A DNA stretch of 64,000 bases from NCBI RefSeq assembly GCF_004011805.1, contig NZ_ML137198.1, positions 1-64,000 on the forward strand. Direction: 5' to 3'. A program made the position numbers and the translations under genes. Within the stretch, counting starts at the first letter, position 1; the number at the start of each line of letters is the position of its first letter. The notes beneath the pieces were generated by a model. The model saw nothing but the letters and a program-made list of their open reading frames with translations, searched no databases and had not been told where the DNA came from. The stretch comes from Piscinibacter defluvii (GTDB taxonomy: Bacteria > Pseudomonadota > Gammaproteobacteria > Burkholderiales > Burkholderiaceae_C). Shown here one piece after another: positions 21,635-30,494 of the stretch.

Positions 21635-23002
21635 TCAGTGCAGGCCCAGCAGGCGGGCCACGTCGTTGTAGAGCGCCAGGGACATCATCATCAACATGAT
21701 GGCCACCCCGCCACGCTGCAGCCGCTCGAGCCACAAGTCGGACACCGGCCGCCCCGTCACACCCTCGAAGAGATAATACATGAGGTGCCCACCGTCGAGC
21801 ATCGGCAGCGGCAGCAGGTTCAGCACCCCGAGGCTCACGCTGACCACGGCCAGGAAGCCGAGGTAGTAGGCCAGACCGAGCTGCACAGACTGCCCGGCGT
21901 AGTCGGCGATCGTCAGCGGGCCGCTGAGGTTCTTCAGCGAGGCTTCGCCGATGATCATCTTGCCCAGCATCGTCAGCGTCAGCGTCGACATCTCCCAGGT
22001 GCGTGTCACGGCCCGTGACACACCGTCGAGCAGACCGTAGCGCACCTTGACCATCTGCGGCGGCTGGCCCGGGTAGAGCTCGGCACGGCCGACCGTCTGC
22101 GCGCCCTCGGCGACCACCGCCGGCACCAGCGTCACGCTCACCGTCTGCCCGCCGCGCTCGACGCGCCAGCTCATCTCGTCGGCCTTGCCGTCGGCACCGG
22201 CGGCACGGATCAGGTCGCGGATGCGCGTCGCGTCGGAGATCGGCTCGCCGTCGATGGACAGCACGCGGTCACCCGCGCGCAGCCCGGCCCGCGCCGCCGG
22301 GCCGCCCGGCTTGACCTCGCCGAGCACCGGCTCGCTGAAGGCCGCGCCCAGGCCGATGCGGCGCATCAGCGCGGCATCCACCTCGCGTGCGCCGAGCGTG
22401 TCGAGCTCGAGCATGATGCGACGCTGCCCGTGACCCTGCGCGTCGGTCAGCAGCAGGTGCAGCGGCCGGCCGTCGAGCACCGACTGCGTGACCTGCCAGC
22501 GCAGGTCGTGCAGCGACGCCAGGTCGCTCCAGTGCTGGCCGTCGGCCGACCAGGCGACGGCCAGGTCGCCGCTCCTCTGCCCGGCTCGCTCGGCCAGGCT
22601 GCCGGCGGCCGGCGGGCCCATCAGGGCCTTCGGCTCGTCGACGCCGATCCAGTTGGCCGCCGCATAGAGCAGCACCGCCAGCAGCAGGTTGGCCAGCGGG
22701 CCCGCGGCGACGATCGCGGTGCGCTGCCACAGCGGCTTGCGGTTGAAGGCGCGGCCCAGTTCGTGGCGGTCGACCGGCGCCTCGCGCTCGTCGAGCATGC
22801 GCACGTAGCCGCCCAGCGGCAGCATCGAGATCACGAACTCGGTGCTGTCGGGCGTGGCCTGGCGGCGCCACAGCACGCGGCCGAAGCCGACCGAGAAGCG
22901 CAACACCTTCACGCCGCAGGCCACCGCCACGCGGTAGTGGCCGTACTCGTGGATGACGATCAGCACCCCGAGGGTGAGGATGAACGCGGCGACGGTGATC
23001 AT
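21635..23002 (-). CDS. rseP: Site-2 zinc protease RseP
   Basis: This 455-aa intramembrane metalloprotease cleaves anti-sigma factors and signal-peptide remnants in the inner membrane. The first membrane segment carries the zinc motif HEYGH (His18, Glu19, His22). The third ligand lies in NLLPLPMLDGGH near the C terminus. A PDZ region (about 225-290; VKPGGPAARAGLRAGDRVLSI) lies between. The start overlaps the dxr stop (ATGA). Regulation of sigma-E through RseA is an extrapolation; rseA is not in the window. Confidence 0.95.
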   Translation of the reverse strand: MITVAAFILTLGVLIVIHEYGHYRVAVACGVKVLRFSVGFGRVLWRRQATPDSTEFVISMLPLGGYVRMLDEREAPVDRHELGRAFNRKPLWQRTAIVAAGPLANLLLAVLLYAAANWIGVDEPKALMGPPAAGSLAERAGQRSGDLAVAWSADGQHWSDLASLHDLRWQVTQSVLDGRPLHLLLTDAQGHGQRRIMLELDTLGAREVDAALMRRIGLGAAFSEPVLGEVKPGGPAARAGLRAGDRVLSIDGEPISDATRIRDLIRAAGADGKADEMSWRVERGGQTVSVTLVPAVVAEGAQTVGRAELYPGQPPQMVKVRYGLLDGVSRAVTRTWEMSTLTLTMLGKMIIGEASLKNLSGPLTIADYAGQSVQLGLAYYLGFLAVVSVSLGVLNLLPLPMLDGGHLMYYLFEGVTGRPVSDLWLERLQRGGVAIMLMMMSLALYNDVARLLGLH

Positions 23003-24195
23003 CGGCGGAGCTCCTTGACGAACTGCTGCGCGTCCGCGCGGGTGCGTGCGTCGAGCTCGAGCAGGCCCTCGAGCGAGGCGACCGACCCGGGCTCGGGCTC
23101 CACCGCCTCCATCGTGCGCGCGTTCACCGTGTGAATCTGGTCGAAGCGGATGGTTCCGGCCAGGAAGGCGGACACCGCCACCTCGTTGGCCGCGTTCAGC
23201 ACCGCGGTGCTGCCCGGGCGCGAGCGCAGCGCGGCCCAGGCCAGCGGCAGGCCGGGGTAGCGCGCCTCGTCCGGCGCCTCGAAGCCGAGTCCGGCCAGCG
23301 CGGTGAAGTCGAGCGCCGCGGCGCCGGACTCGATGCGCTCGGGGAACGAGAGCCCGTAGGCGATCGGCACCCGCATGTCCGGCGTGCCGAGCTGCGCCAG
23401 CACCGAGTTGTCGCGGCACACCACCATCGAGTGGATGATCTGCTGCGGGTGGATCAGCACGCGCACCTGCTCGGGCTGCAGGTCGAACAGCCACTTGGCC
23501 TCGATCACCTCGAGCGCCTTGTTCATCATCGTGGCCGAGTCGACCGAGATCTTGCGGCCCATCACGAAGTTCGGGTGGGCCACGGCCATCTCCGGCGTCA
23601 CCGCGGCGAGCGTGGCCGGGTCGCGGGTGCGGAACGGACCGCCGGAGGAGGTGAGCAGGATGTGGTCGATGCGCTGCGGCCAGGCGCTGCGGTCCTCGGG
23701 CAGGCACTGGAAGATCGCCGAGTGCTCGCTGTCGATCGGCAGCAGCGCGGCGCCGCCCTCGCGCACCGCGTCCATGAAGAGCGCGCCGCCGACGACGATG
23801 GCCTCCTTGTTGGCCAGCAGCAGCCGCTTGCCGGCACGCGCCGCGGCGAGGCAGGACTCGAGGCCCGCCGCGCCGACGATCGCGGCCATCACCGCATCCA
23901 CCTCCGGGTGCGCCGCCAGCTCGGCCAGCGCCGCCGGCCCCGACAGCACCTCGGTGCGCACGCCTTCGGCGCCGAGCCGCTCGCGCAGGGCACGCGCGCG
24001 CGGCGCATCGGGCAGCGCGGCGTAACGCGGCTTCCAGCGCAGGCATTGCGCGGCGAGGTCGTCGACGCGGCTCGCGCCGGTCAGCGCGAACACCTCGAAG
24101 CGGCCCGGGTGGCGCGTGATCACGTCCAGCGTGTTCGTGCCGATCGAGCCGGTCGAACCGAGGATGCAGACCTGCAGGGGGCGGCGGGTGAGCAT
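22999..24195 (-). CDS. dxr: 1-deoxy-D-xylulose 5-phosphate reductoisomerase
   Basis: This 398-aa enzyme makes MEP, the committed step of the non-mevalonate isoprenoid pathway; ispG of the same pathway is at 47276. The NADPH site is CILGSTGSIGTNTLDVI (about 9-25), followed by LLANKEAIVVGG, PIDSEHSAIFQCL and SVDSATMMNKALEVIEA. I chose the ATG at 24195 over a GTG at 24204 because GAGGTG sits six bases upstream of the ATG. The stop overlaps rseP. Confidence 0.97.
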   Translation of the reverse strand: MLTRRPLQVCILGSTGSIGTNTLDVITRHPGRFEVFALTGASRVDDLAAQCLRWKPRYAALPDAPRARALRERLGAEGVRTEVLSGPAALAELAAHPEVDAVMAAIVGAAGLESCLAAARAGKRLLLANKEAIVVGGALFMDAVREGGAALLPIDSEHSAIFQCLPEDRSAWPQRIDHILLTSSGGPFRTRDPATLAAVTPEMAVAHPNFVMGRKISVDSATMMNKALEVIEAKWLFDLQPEQVRVLIHPQQIIHSMVVCRDNSVLAQLGTPDMRVPIAYGLSFPERIESGAAALDFTALAGLGFEAPDEARYPGLPLAWAALRSRPGSTAVLNAANEVAVSAFLAGTIRFDQIHTVNARTMEAVEPEPGSVASLEGLLELDARTRADAQQFVKELRR

Positions 24196-24205
24196 CAGCG
24201 ACACC

Positions 24206-25039
24206 TCACAAGGACACCAGCGCGAGCGCGATCGGGAATACCGGCAGCAGCGCGTCGACGCGGTCGAGCACGCCGCCGTGGCCGGGCAGCAGCTGGCTGC
24301 TGTCCTTGGCGCCGACGCTGCGCTTGACCAGCGACTCGAACAGGTCCCCGACCACGCTCATCGCCGCCAGGAACACGAGGGCCAGCAGCGTCGGCAGCAG
24401 CCCCAGGCGCTCGAACAGGCGCGTGTACAGGCTGGCCGAATCGAAGGCGCCGCGGCCGTCCAGCCCGTGCCACACATGCGCCAGCACCAGCACGCCGAGC
24501 ATGCCGCTCCAGACGCCCTCCCAGCTCTTGCCCGGGCTGATGGCCGGGGCGAGCTTGCGCCGGCCGAAGGCCCGCCCGCCGAAATAGGCCGCGACGTCGG
24601 CCATCCAGACCAGGCAGAACACCGACAGGATGAAGTTGATGCCGAGCACCCGCGCATGCGCCAGCGCCAGCCAGGCGGTCCACAGCAGCAGCACGCCGAG
24701 CCCCCAGCGCAGCGGCGCCGCGAGCGCGGGCCACCCGGCCGGGCCGGCGCGCAGCATCCAGGCACCGCCCAGCACCCACACCAGCATGGCCAGCCTCCAC
24801 ACGATGGCCGGCGGCTGGCGCTCCCAACCGGCCCACAGGGCCGCGGCACCGGCCAGCGCGAGCAGCACGCCGAGGGCGATCGCGCCCGCGCCGGCACCGT
24901 TCAGCCGGCCCCATTCCCAGCCCGCCGCGCCGATCAGGAGCAGCGTCAGCACCGCGAACGGCCAGGCCACCGACGCGAACAGCGCCGGCAGCAGGAAGGC
25001 CAGCAGCACGAGGGCCGTGATCACGCGCTGCTTGAGCAT
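24206..25039 (-). CDS. cdsA: Phosphatidate cytidylyltransferase
   Basis: This 277-aa multispanning inner-membrane enzyme makes CDP-diacylglycerol for phospholipid synthesis. About seven or eight hydrophobic segments are visible. The C-terminal CDP-DAG synthase signature runs from SVVGDLFESLVKR through VGAKDSSQLLPGHGGVLDRVD. The gene lies between uppS and dxr, the conserved order. Confidence 0.96.
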   Translation of the reverse strand: MLKQRVITALVLLAFLLPALFASVAWPFAVLTLLLIGAAGWEWGRLNGAGAGAIALGVLLALAGAAALWAGWERQPPAIVWRLAMLVWVLGGAWMLRAGPAGWPALAAPLRWGLGVLLLWTAWLALAHARVLGINFILSVFCLVWMADVAAYFGGRAFGRRKLAPAISPGKSWEGVWSGMLGVLVLAHVWHGLDGRGAFDSASLYTRLFERLGLLPTLLALVFLAAMSVVGDLFESLVKRSVGAKDSSQLLPGHGGVLDRVDALLPVFPIALALVSL

Positions 25040-25051
25040 CGGGGAAGCGGC

Positions 25052-25780
25052 TCAGGTTCCGGTGGCCGGCAGCGGCGTGTGCTTGACGAGTCCGAAGCGC
25101 CTGTCGCGGCCGGCGAAATCGGCGATCGCGGCGTCGAGCTCGGCCTCGCCGAAGTCCGGCCACAGGCACTCGGTGAACACGAGCTCCGAGTAGGCCGCCT
25201 GCCAGAGCAGGAAGTTGCTGATGCGCAGCTCGCCGCCGGTGCGGATCAGCAGGTCGGGGTCGGGGGCCTGGCCGAGCGCCATGTAGCGGTTCAGCGTGGC
25301 TTCGTCGAGCTTGTCCGGGTCGATGCCGTCGCGCATCGCCTGGCGGCAGGCCTGCACCACGTCCCAGCGGCCGCCGTAGGCGAACGCCACCCACAGCGTG
25401 ATGCGCGTGTTGCTCGCGGTGGAGGCCTCGGCGCGGTCGCAGGCCTCGCGCAGCTTGTCGGTGAGCTGCTCGCGGTCGCCGATCATGCGGATGCGCACGC
25501 CGTGCGAGGCGAGCTTGGCGAGGTACTTCTCGACCGCCACCAGCACCAGGCCCATCAGGAACGAGACCTCCTCGGCCGGGCGCTTCCAGTTCTCCGAAGA
25601 GAAGGCGAACACGGTCAGGTGCTCGATGCCGCGGTCGGCACAGGCGAGCACGGTGCGCACCAGCGCGTCGACCCCGGCCTTGTGGCCGAACACACGCGGC
25701 AGGAAGCGCCGCTTGGCCCAGCGGCCATTGCCATCCATCACGATGGCGACGTGGCGCGGAATGGCGGCCGGGGAGGACAC
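25052..25780 (-). CDS. uppS: Ditrans,polycis-undecaprenyl-diphosphate synthase
   Basis: This 242-aa cis-prenyltransferase makes undecaprenyl pyrophosphate, the carrier lipid for peptidoglycan and O-antigen. The N-terminal HVAIVMDGNGRWAKRR gives catalytic Asp16. FAFSSENWKRP and the C-terminal PDLLIRTGGELRISNFLLWQ complete the family motifs. The length is normal and the gene follows frr. Confidence 0.97.
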   Translation of the reverse strand: MSSPAAIPRHVAIVMDGNGRWAKRRFLPRVFGHKAGVDALVRTVLACADRGIEHLTVFAFSSENWKRPAEEVSFLMGLVLVAVEKYLAKLASHGVRIRMIGDREQLTDKLREACDRAEASTASNTRITLWVAFAYGGRWDVVQACRQAMRDGIDPDKLDEATLNRYMALGQAPDPDLLIRTGGELRISNFLLWQAAYSELVFTECLWPDFGEAELDAAIADFAGRDRRFGLVKHTPLPATGT

Positions 25781-25816
25781 GACGGGAGATTCGGTTGGCG
25801 CGGGAGTTCGGCGGCC

Positions 25817-26377
25817 TCAGACCGCCATGATCTCGCCTTCCTTGGAGGTGACCAGCCGGTCGATCTCGGCGATCGTCCCGTCGGTCAGGCGCTGCAGCTG
25901 CTCGAGCGAGCGGCGCTCCTCGTCCTCGCCGATCTCCTTGTCCTTGAGCAGCTTCTTCAGGTGCTCGTTGGCGTCGCGCCGCACGTTGCGCGCCGCGATG
26001 CGCGCCTCCTCGCCGGCGTGGCGCACGACCTTGGTCAGCTCGCGGCGGCGCTCCTCGGTCAGCGCGGGCATCGGCACACGCAGCAGGTCGCCCTGCGCCG
26101 AGGGGTTCAGCCCGAGGTCCGACTCGCGGATCGCCTTCTCGATCTTCGCGCCCATGCCCTTCTCCCAGGGCTGCACGCTGATCGTGCGCGCGTCCAGCAG
26201 CGTCACGTTGGCGACCTGGCTGATCGGCACCATCGAGCCGTAGTAGTCGACGTGCACCTGGTCGAGGATGCCCGGGTGGGCGCGACCGGTGCGGATCTTC
26301 ACCAGCTCGTGCTTGAACGACTCGATCGTCTTGGCCATCTTGGCCTCGGCGGTCTTGCGGATGTCGGCAACAGTCAT
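25817..26377 (-). CDS. frr: Ribosome recycling factor
   Basis: This 186-aa protein acts with EF-G to split post-termination ribosomes. It has the family length and sequence throughout: [21 protein letters not shown] near the N terminus, [18 protein letters not shown] in the head domain and [18 protein letters not shown] in the three-helix bundle. It lies 24 bases after pyrH. Confidence 0.98.
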   Translation of the reverse strand: MTVADIRKTAEAKMAKTIESFKHELVKIRTGRAHPGILDQVHVDYYGSMVPISQVANVTLLDARTISVQPWEKGMGAKIEKAIRESDLGLNPSAQGDLLRVPMPALTEERRRELTKVVRHAGEEARIAARNVRRDANEHLKKLLKDKEIGEDEERRSLEQLQRLTDGTIAEIDRLVTSKEGEIMAV

Positions 26378-26401
26378 GTCAGGCTCCGTTCGTCTACACC
26401 C

Positions 26402-27112
26402 TCAGACGTGCACCAGCGTGCCCTCGTCCTCGCCCTGCACCACGCGCTTGAGCGAACCGGGCTTGTTGATCGAGAACACCTTGATCGGCAGCTTCTGGTC
26501 GCGGCACAGCGCAAACGCGGTGGCGTCCATCACCTGCAGGTTCTTCACGATCGCCTCGTCGAAGGTGATCTGCGAGTAGCGCGTCGCGCTCGGGTCCTTC
26601 TTCGGGTCGGCGGTGTAGACGCCGTCGACCTTGGTCGCCTTGAGCACGATCTGCGCGCCGATCTCCGCGCCGCGCAGCGCGGCCGCGGTGTCGGTGGTGA
26701 AGAAGGGGTTGCCGGTGCCGGCGGCGAACACGACGACCTTGCCTTCCTCGAGGTACTGCAGCGCCTTCGGGCGCACGTAGGGCTCGACCACCTGCTCGAT
26801 GGCGATGGCGCTCATCACGCGCGCCGTCATGCCCTCCTGGCGCATCGTGTCGGCCAGCGCCAGCGCGTTCATCACGGTGGCGAGCATGCCCATGTAGTCG
26901 GCGGTCGCCCGGTCCATGCCGACCGAGCCGCCGGCCACGCCGCGGAAGATGTTGCCGCCGCCGATCACCACCGCCACCTCGCATCCGAGCTGCGTGACCT
27001 CCTGCACCTCGCGCACCATGCGCACGATGGTGGCGCGGTTGATGCCGTAGGCATCCTCGCCCATCAGGGCTTCGCCGGAAAGTTTCAGCAGGATGCGCTT
27101 GTAAGCGGGCAT
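26402..27112 (-). CDS. pyrH: Uridylate kinase
   Basis: This 236-aa hexameric UMP kinase supplies UDP for all pyrimidine nucleotides. [14 protein letters not shown] starts the amino-acid-kinase fold, [11 protein letters not shown] binds phosphate, and [20 protein letters not shown] is the conserved nucleotide-binding stretch. It follows tsf after an 84-base gap with no T-run terminator. Confidence 0.98.
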   Translation of the reverse strand: MPAYKRILLKLSGEALMGEDAYGINRATIVRMVREVQEVTQLGCEVAVVIGGGNIFRGVAGGSVGMDRATADYMGMLATVMNALALADTMRQEGMTARVMSAIAIEQVVEPYVRPKALQYLEEGKVVVFAAGTGNPFFTTDTAAALRGAEIGAQIVLKATKVDGVYTADPKKDPSATRYSQITFDEAIVKNLQVMDATAFALCRDQKLPIKVFSINKPGSLKRVVQGEDEGTLVHV

Positions 27113-27196
27113 GCGGTGGGGTCCTCGGACGGCGTGGGTCGGGTGGCTCGCAAGTCTAACGGCCGGGGGACGTTCGTCACCCCGGCCAGCGCGGCC

Positions 27197-28093
27197 TCAG
27201 GCGCCCTTGGCCGCGGCCACCTGCGCCGCCACTTCCGCCGCGAAGTCGTCGGCCTTCTTCTCGATGCCCTCGCCGACCACGTACAGGGTGAAACCCTTCA
27301 CCTCGGTCTTGGCGCCCTTGAGCATCGCGCCGACGGTCTGCTTGCCGTCGGCCGCCTTGACGAACACCTGGTCGAGCAGGCTGACTTCCTTCAGGAACTT
27401 CTGCACCGAGCCCTCGACCATCTTGGCGACGATCTCGGCCGGCTTGCCGCTCTCGGCCGCCTTCTCGGTGGCGATCTTGCGCTCCTTGTCGACCAGCTCG
27501 GCCGGCACGTCGGCCGAGGACAGCGCGGCCGGCTTCATGGCCGCGACGTGCATCGCCACGTCCTTGGCTGCCACGCCATCGCCGGCGTACTCGACCATCA
27601 CGCCGATGCGCGTGCCGTGCAGGTAGTGCGCCAGCGCGCCGCCGCCGGCATAGCGCTTGAAGCGGCGGATCGACATGTTCTCGCCGATCTTGCCGATCAG
27701 GCCCTTGCGCACGTCTTCCAGCGTCGGGCCGAAGCCGTCCTGGCTGTAGGGCAGCGCCGACAGCGCGGCCACGTCGGCCGGGTTGCTCTTGGCGACCAGT
27801 TCGGCCGCGGCCTTGGCGAAGGCCAGGAACGAGTCGTTCTTCGAGACGAAGTCGGTCTCGCAGTTGATCTCGACCAGCGCGCCGGTCGTGCCATCGACCA
27901 CCGCGGCGACCACGCCCTCGGCGGTGATGCGGGCAGCGGCCTTGCCGGCCTTGTTGCCGAGCTTGACGCGCAGGATCTCCTCGGCGCGGCCCAGGTCGCC
28001 GTCGGCCTCGGTCAGCGCCTTCTTGCACTCCATCATCGGGGCGTCGGTCTTGGCGCGCAGTTCGGCGACCATGCTGGCGGTGATAGCGGGCAT
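27197..28093 (-). CDS. tsf: Elongation factor Ts
   Basis: This 298-aa protein exchanges GDP for GTP on EF-Tu. The N-terminal [20 protein letters not shown] and MECKKAL, and the EF-Tu contact motif [11 protein letters not shown] (about 80-90), are diagnostic. I chose the ATG at 28093, preceded by GGAGAACACGAG; longer frames run into the intergenic hairpin. The gene is downstream of rpsB with a terminator-like hairpin between them. Confidence 0.98.
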   Translation of the reverse strand: MPAITASMVAELRAKTDAPMMECKKALTEADGDLGRAEEILRVKLGNKAGKAAARITAEGVVAAVVDGTTGALVEINCETDFVSKNDSFLAFAKAAAELVAKSNPADVAALSALPYSQDGFGPTLEDVRKGLIGKIGENMSIRRFKRYAGGGALAHYLHGTRIGVMVEYAGDGVAAKDVAMHVAAMKPAALSSADVPAELVDKERKIATEKAAESGKPAEIVAKMVEGSVQKFLKEVSLLDQVFVKAADGKQTVGAMLKGAKTEVKGFTLYVVGEGIEKKADDFAAEVAAQVAAAKGA

Positions 28094-28152
28094 CTCGTGT
28101 TCTCCGTGAGGCTGGCGCCGCGGCACGGCGGCCGCGGCGCGGGATTCATGCA

Positions 28153-28180
28153 AGGAAAAAGGGGCTGTCACAGCCCCTTT
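28153..28180 (-). terminator. Rho-independent terminator/attenuator between rpsB and tsf
   Basis: On the minus strand AAAGGGGCTG (28180-28171), loop TGA and CAGCCCCTTT (28167-28158) form a perfect 10-bp stem. It runs into a short T tract (stem Ts plus TT, then CC). It lies 46 bases after the rpsB stop and 65 before the tsf start. An intercistronic attenuator here would let S2 be made in excess of EF-Ts. Confidence 0.75.
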
Positions 28181-28226
28181 GTCGACTCCGTGTCGCGCGC
28201 GGCGAGTCGGAGGGGCGCCGGGGACC

Positions 28227-28973
28227 TCAGGCCGATTCCTCGACCTCGACGAACTCGTCGCCCTCGCCGCCGGCGGCGGTGACGACGTCGGCCGTCGCGT
28301 TGGCCTTGCCCTCGAGCACCGCGTCGGCCACGGCGCGCGCGTACAGCGCGACGGCCTTGGACGAGTCGTCGTTGCCGGGGATCACGTAGTCGATGTCCTC
28401 GGGTGAATGGTTCGTGTCGACCACGCCGACCACCGGGATGCCGAGCTTCTTGGCCTCGGAGATGGCGATCTTGTGGTAACCGACGTCGATGACGAACAGC
28501 GCGTCGGGCAGCGCGTTCATGTCCTGGATGCCGCCGATGTCCTTCTCGAGCTTGGCCAGCTCGCGCTGGAACAGCAGCGCTTCCTTCTTGGTGCGGTTCT
28601 CGTTGCCGGCCTCGACCTGGGCCTGCATGTCCTTGAGCTTCTTCAGCGAGCCCTTGACCGTCTTGAAGTTGGTCAGCATGCCGCCGAGCCAGCGCTGGTC
28701 GACGAAGGGCATGCCGCAGCGGTGCGCTTCCTGGTTGATCACGTCGCGCGCCTGGCGCTTGGTGCCGATCATCAGGATGGTGCCGCGCTTGGCCGAGAGC
28801 TGGCGGATGAACTTCATCGCCTCGTTGAAGAGCGGCTGCGTCTTCTCGAGGTTGATGATGTGGATCTTGTTGCGATGGCCGTAGATGTAGGGGGCCATCT
28901 TGGGGTTCCAGAAGCGCGTCTGGTGGCCAAAATGCACACCGGCTTCCAGCATCTCACGCATGCTGATCGTCAT
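28227..28973 (-). CDS. rpsB: 30S ribosomal protein S2
   Basis: This 248-aa protein of the small subunit starts [20 protein letters not shown] and contains [41 protein letters not shown] and [21 protein letters not shown] match the S2 signatures. ATG at 28973 gives the family start; upstream in-frame codons cover the leader only. The C terminus is acidic ([11 protein letters not shown]). It heads the rpsB-tsf unit. Confidence 0.98.
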   Translation of the reverse strand: MTISMREMLEAGVHFGHQTRFWNPKMAPYIYGHRNKIHIINLEKTQPLFNEAMKFIRQLSAKRGTILMIGTKRQARDVINQEAHRCGMPFVDQRWLGGMLTNFKTVKGSLKKLKDMQAQVEAGNENRTKKEALLFQRELAKLEKDIGGIQDMNALPDALFVIDVGYHKIAISEAKKLGIPVVGVVDTNHSPEDIDYVIPGNDDSSKAVALYARAVADAVLEGKANATADVVTAAGGEGDEFVEVEESA

Positions 28974-29011
28974 GTCGACTCCGAAGGTTGGTTCTAGAAT
29001 CCGGCCCGAAT

Positions 29012-29039
29012 CGTGATTCCCGTCACGTCTGTCGACGTG
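29012..29039 (-). promoter_or_regulatory. Overlapping inverted repeats in the rpsB leader
   Basis: CGTGA/TCACG (29012-29016 with 29023-29027) and CACGT/ACGTG (29024-29028 with 29035-29039) are two 5-bp hairpins with 6-base loops that share bases 29024-29027. Only one can form at a time. They lie 39-66 bases upstream of the rpsB start. They could be part of an S2 autoregulatory leader or an operator; this is inference from symmetry only. Confidence 0.3.
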
Positions 29040-29133
29040 GCTCACGGATCACACGACACCTTGCAGCGGCCGGCTTCGCGATTTCGTCCACCCAGGCTGC
29101 GCGGTGACGAGCACCACCGCCCAGGTAAACCGA

Positions 29134-30492
29134 ATGAGTATATCACCGGCCCCGCGTGAAGACCTGTGCGCGGCACGTGCAGCACCCATCAGCGCGGCGC
29201 AGCGGCTCGAACTCGGCATCGCCGCGGCAAGCTCCGAGGCCTGCCGCAACGCCTTCGTCGCGACGCGCTTCGACCAGGCCCGCGCCGAGTGCGCTGCCGC
29301 CGCGCCCGACTCGCCGCTGCGCGGCCTGGCCGTCAGCATCAAGGACTTGTTCGACATCGCCGACGAGACCACCGCCGCGGCCAGCCGCGCACTGGCCGAC
29401 GCGCCGCCGGCCGCCGCCGACTGCCCCGCCGTGGCGCGCCTGCGCGCGGCCGGTGCGGCCTTCATCGGGCGCACCAACATGACCGAGTTCGCCTTCTCGG
29501 GCGTGGGCATCAACCCGCACCACGGCACGCCGGCGAACGTCGCCACGCGGGCGCTGGACGCGACGCCGCGCATCCCCGGCGGCTCGACCTCCGGCGGAGC
29601 AGTCTCGGTGGCCGCTGGCGCCGCCTGGGCGGCGCTCGGCTCGGACACCGGCGGCTCGATCCGCATCCCGGCCGCGCTTCAGGGCCTGGTCGGCTTCAAG
29701 AACACCGCGCGGCTCACCCCCGCCGAAGGGGCGATTCCGCTCTCGACCTCGCTGGACACCGTCTGCGCCATCACGCTGTCGGTGCGCGATGCGGTGCTGC
29801 TGCACGAGATCCTCGCGCAACGCCGCGTGGCACTGGCCCGCCGGCCGATCGCGGCGCTGCGCTTCGCGCTGCCCACGACGGTGATGCTCGACGCGCTCGA
29901 GCCGGCCGTGGCCACCGCGTTCGAGCGCGCCGTTCGGGCGCTGCGCGATGCCGGGGCGCAGATCGTCGAGCGCGCCCTGCCCTCGCTGGCCGACATCCCC
30001 GCGCTGAACGCGCGCGGCACGCTCGCCGCGGCCGAGAGCTGGGCCTGGCACCGCGCGTTGCTCGCGCGCCGCGGCGCCGACTACGACCCGCGTGTCGCGC
30101 AGCGCATCCGCGCCGGCGAGACGATGAGCGCGGCCGACTACATCGACCTGCTGCACGCCCGGCGCGACTGGATCGCCCGCACCGAGGCCGCCATCGCCGA
30201 CGTCGACGCGCTGCTGAGCCCGACGGTGCCGATCGTCGCGCCGCCGATCGCCCCGCTGGTGGCCAGCGACGAGGCCTTCTTCGCCACCAACGCCCGGCTG
30301 CTGCGCAACCCGTCGGTGGTCAACCTGCTGGACGGCTGCGCCGTCTCGCTGCCCTGCCACGCGCCGGGCGAGTGGCCGGTCGGCCTGATGGTCTGGCATG
30401 GCGCGCTGCACGACGACACCGTGCTCGACGCCGCGCTGGCGATCGAGCGCGCGCTGGCGATCGAGCGCGCGCTGGCGCACGTGGTGCATTGA
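29134..30492 (+). CDS. Amidase signature family protein (GatA/AtzF-like)
   Basis: This 452-aa hydrolase has the Ser-cisSer-Lys triad. Lys70 is in VSIKDLFDIA, the cis-Ser is Ser153 in GGSTSGGAVSVA, and the nucleophile is Ser175 in GSDTGGSIRIPA. It is annotated in relatives as a generic amidase. It lacks gatB or gatC neighbours, so it is unlikely to be the tRNA amidotransferase subunit. The physiological amide is unknown. It is followed three bases later by a D-amino-acid dehydrogenase, suggesting a shared role in amide or D-amino-acid catabolism. A GTG at 29104 is an alternative start. The C terminus carries a duplicated ALAIER from an 18-base tandem repeat. Confidence 0.85.
   Translation: MSISPAPREDLCAARAAPISAAQRLELGIAAASSEACRNAFVATRFDQARAECAAAAPDSPLRGLAVSIKDLFDIADETTAAASRALADAPPAAADCPAVARLRAAGAAFIGRTNMTEFAFSGVGINPHHGTPANVATRALDATPRIPGGSTSGGAVSVAAGAAWAALGSDTGGSIRIPAALQGLVGFKNTARLTPAEGAIPLSTSLDTVCAITLSVRDAVLLHEILAQRRVALARRPIAALRFALPTTVMLDALEPAVATAFERAVRALRDAGAQIVERALPSLADIPALNARGTLAAAESWAWHRALLARRGADYDPRVAQRIRAGETMSAADYIDLLHARRDWIARTEAAIADVDALLSPTVPIVAPPIAPLVASDEAFFATNARLLRNPSVVNLLDGCAVSLPCHAPGEWPVGLMVWHGALHDDTVLDAALAIERALAIERALAHVVH
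30434..30469 (+). repeat. 18-bp perfect tandem repeat inside the amidase 3' end
   Basis: GCGCTGGCGATCGAGCGC occurs twice in direct succession (30434-30451 and 30452-30469), and a third partial copy begins at 30470. It is in frame and encodes ALAIER twice. It looks like a recent slippage duplication. Confidence 0.9.
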
Positions 30493-30494
30493 GC

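Noticed and set aside
24116-28282. A 1388-codon open frame on the plus strand through cdsA, uppS, frr, pyrH and tsf
   Set aside because: It is antisense to well-identified genes, rich in Arg/His/Ala/Gly, and has no recognisable domains. Long antisense frames are expected at about 70% GC.
29104-29133. GTG start for the amidase
   Set aside because: The added ten residues are not family-like. The ATG at 29134 fits the usual length, although the GTG cannot be completely excluded.
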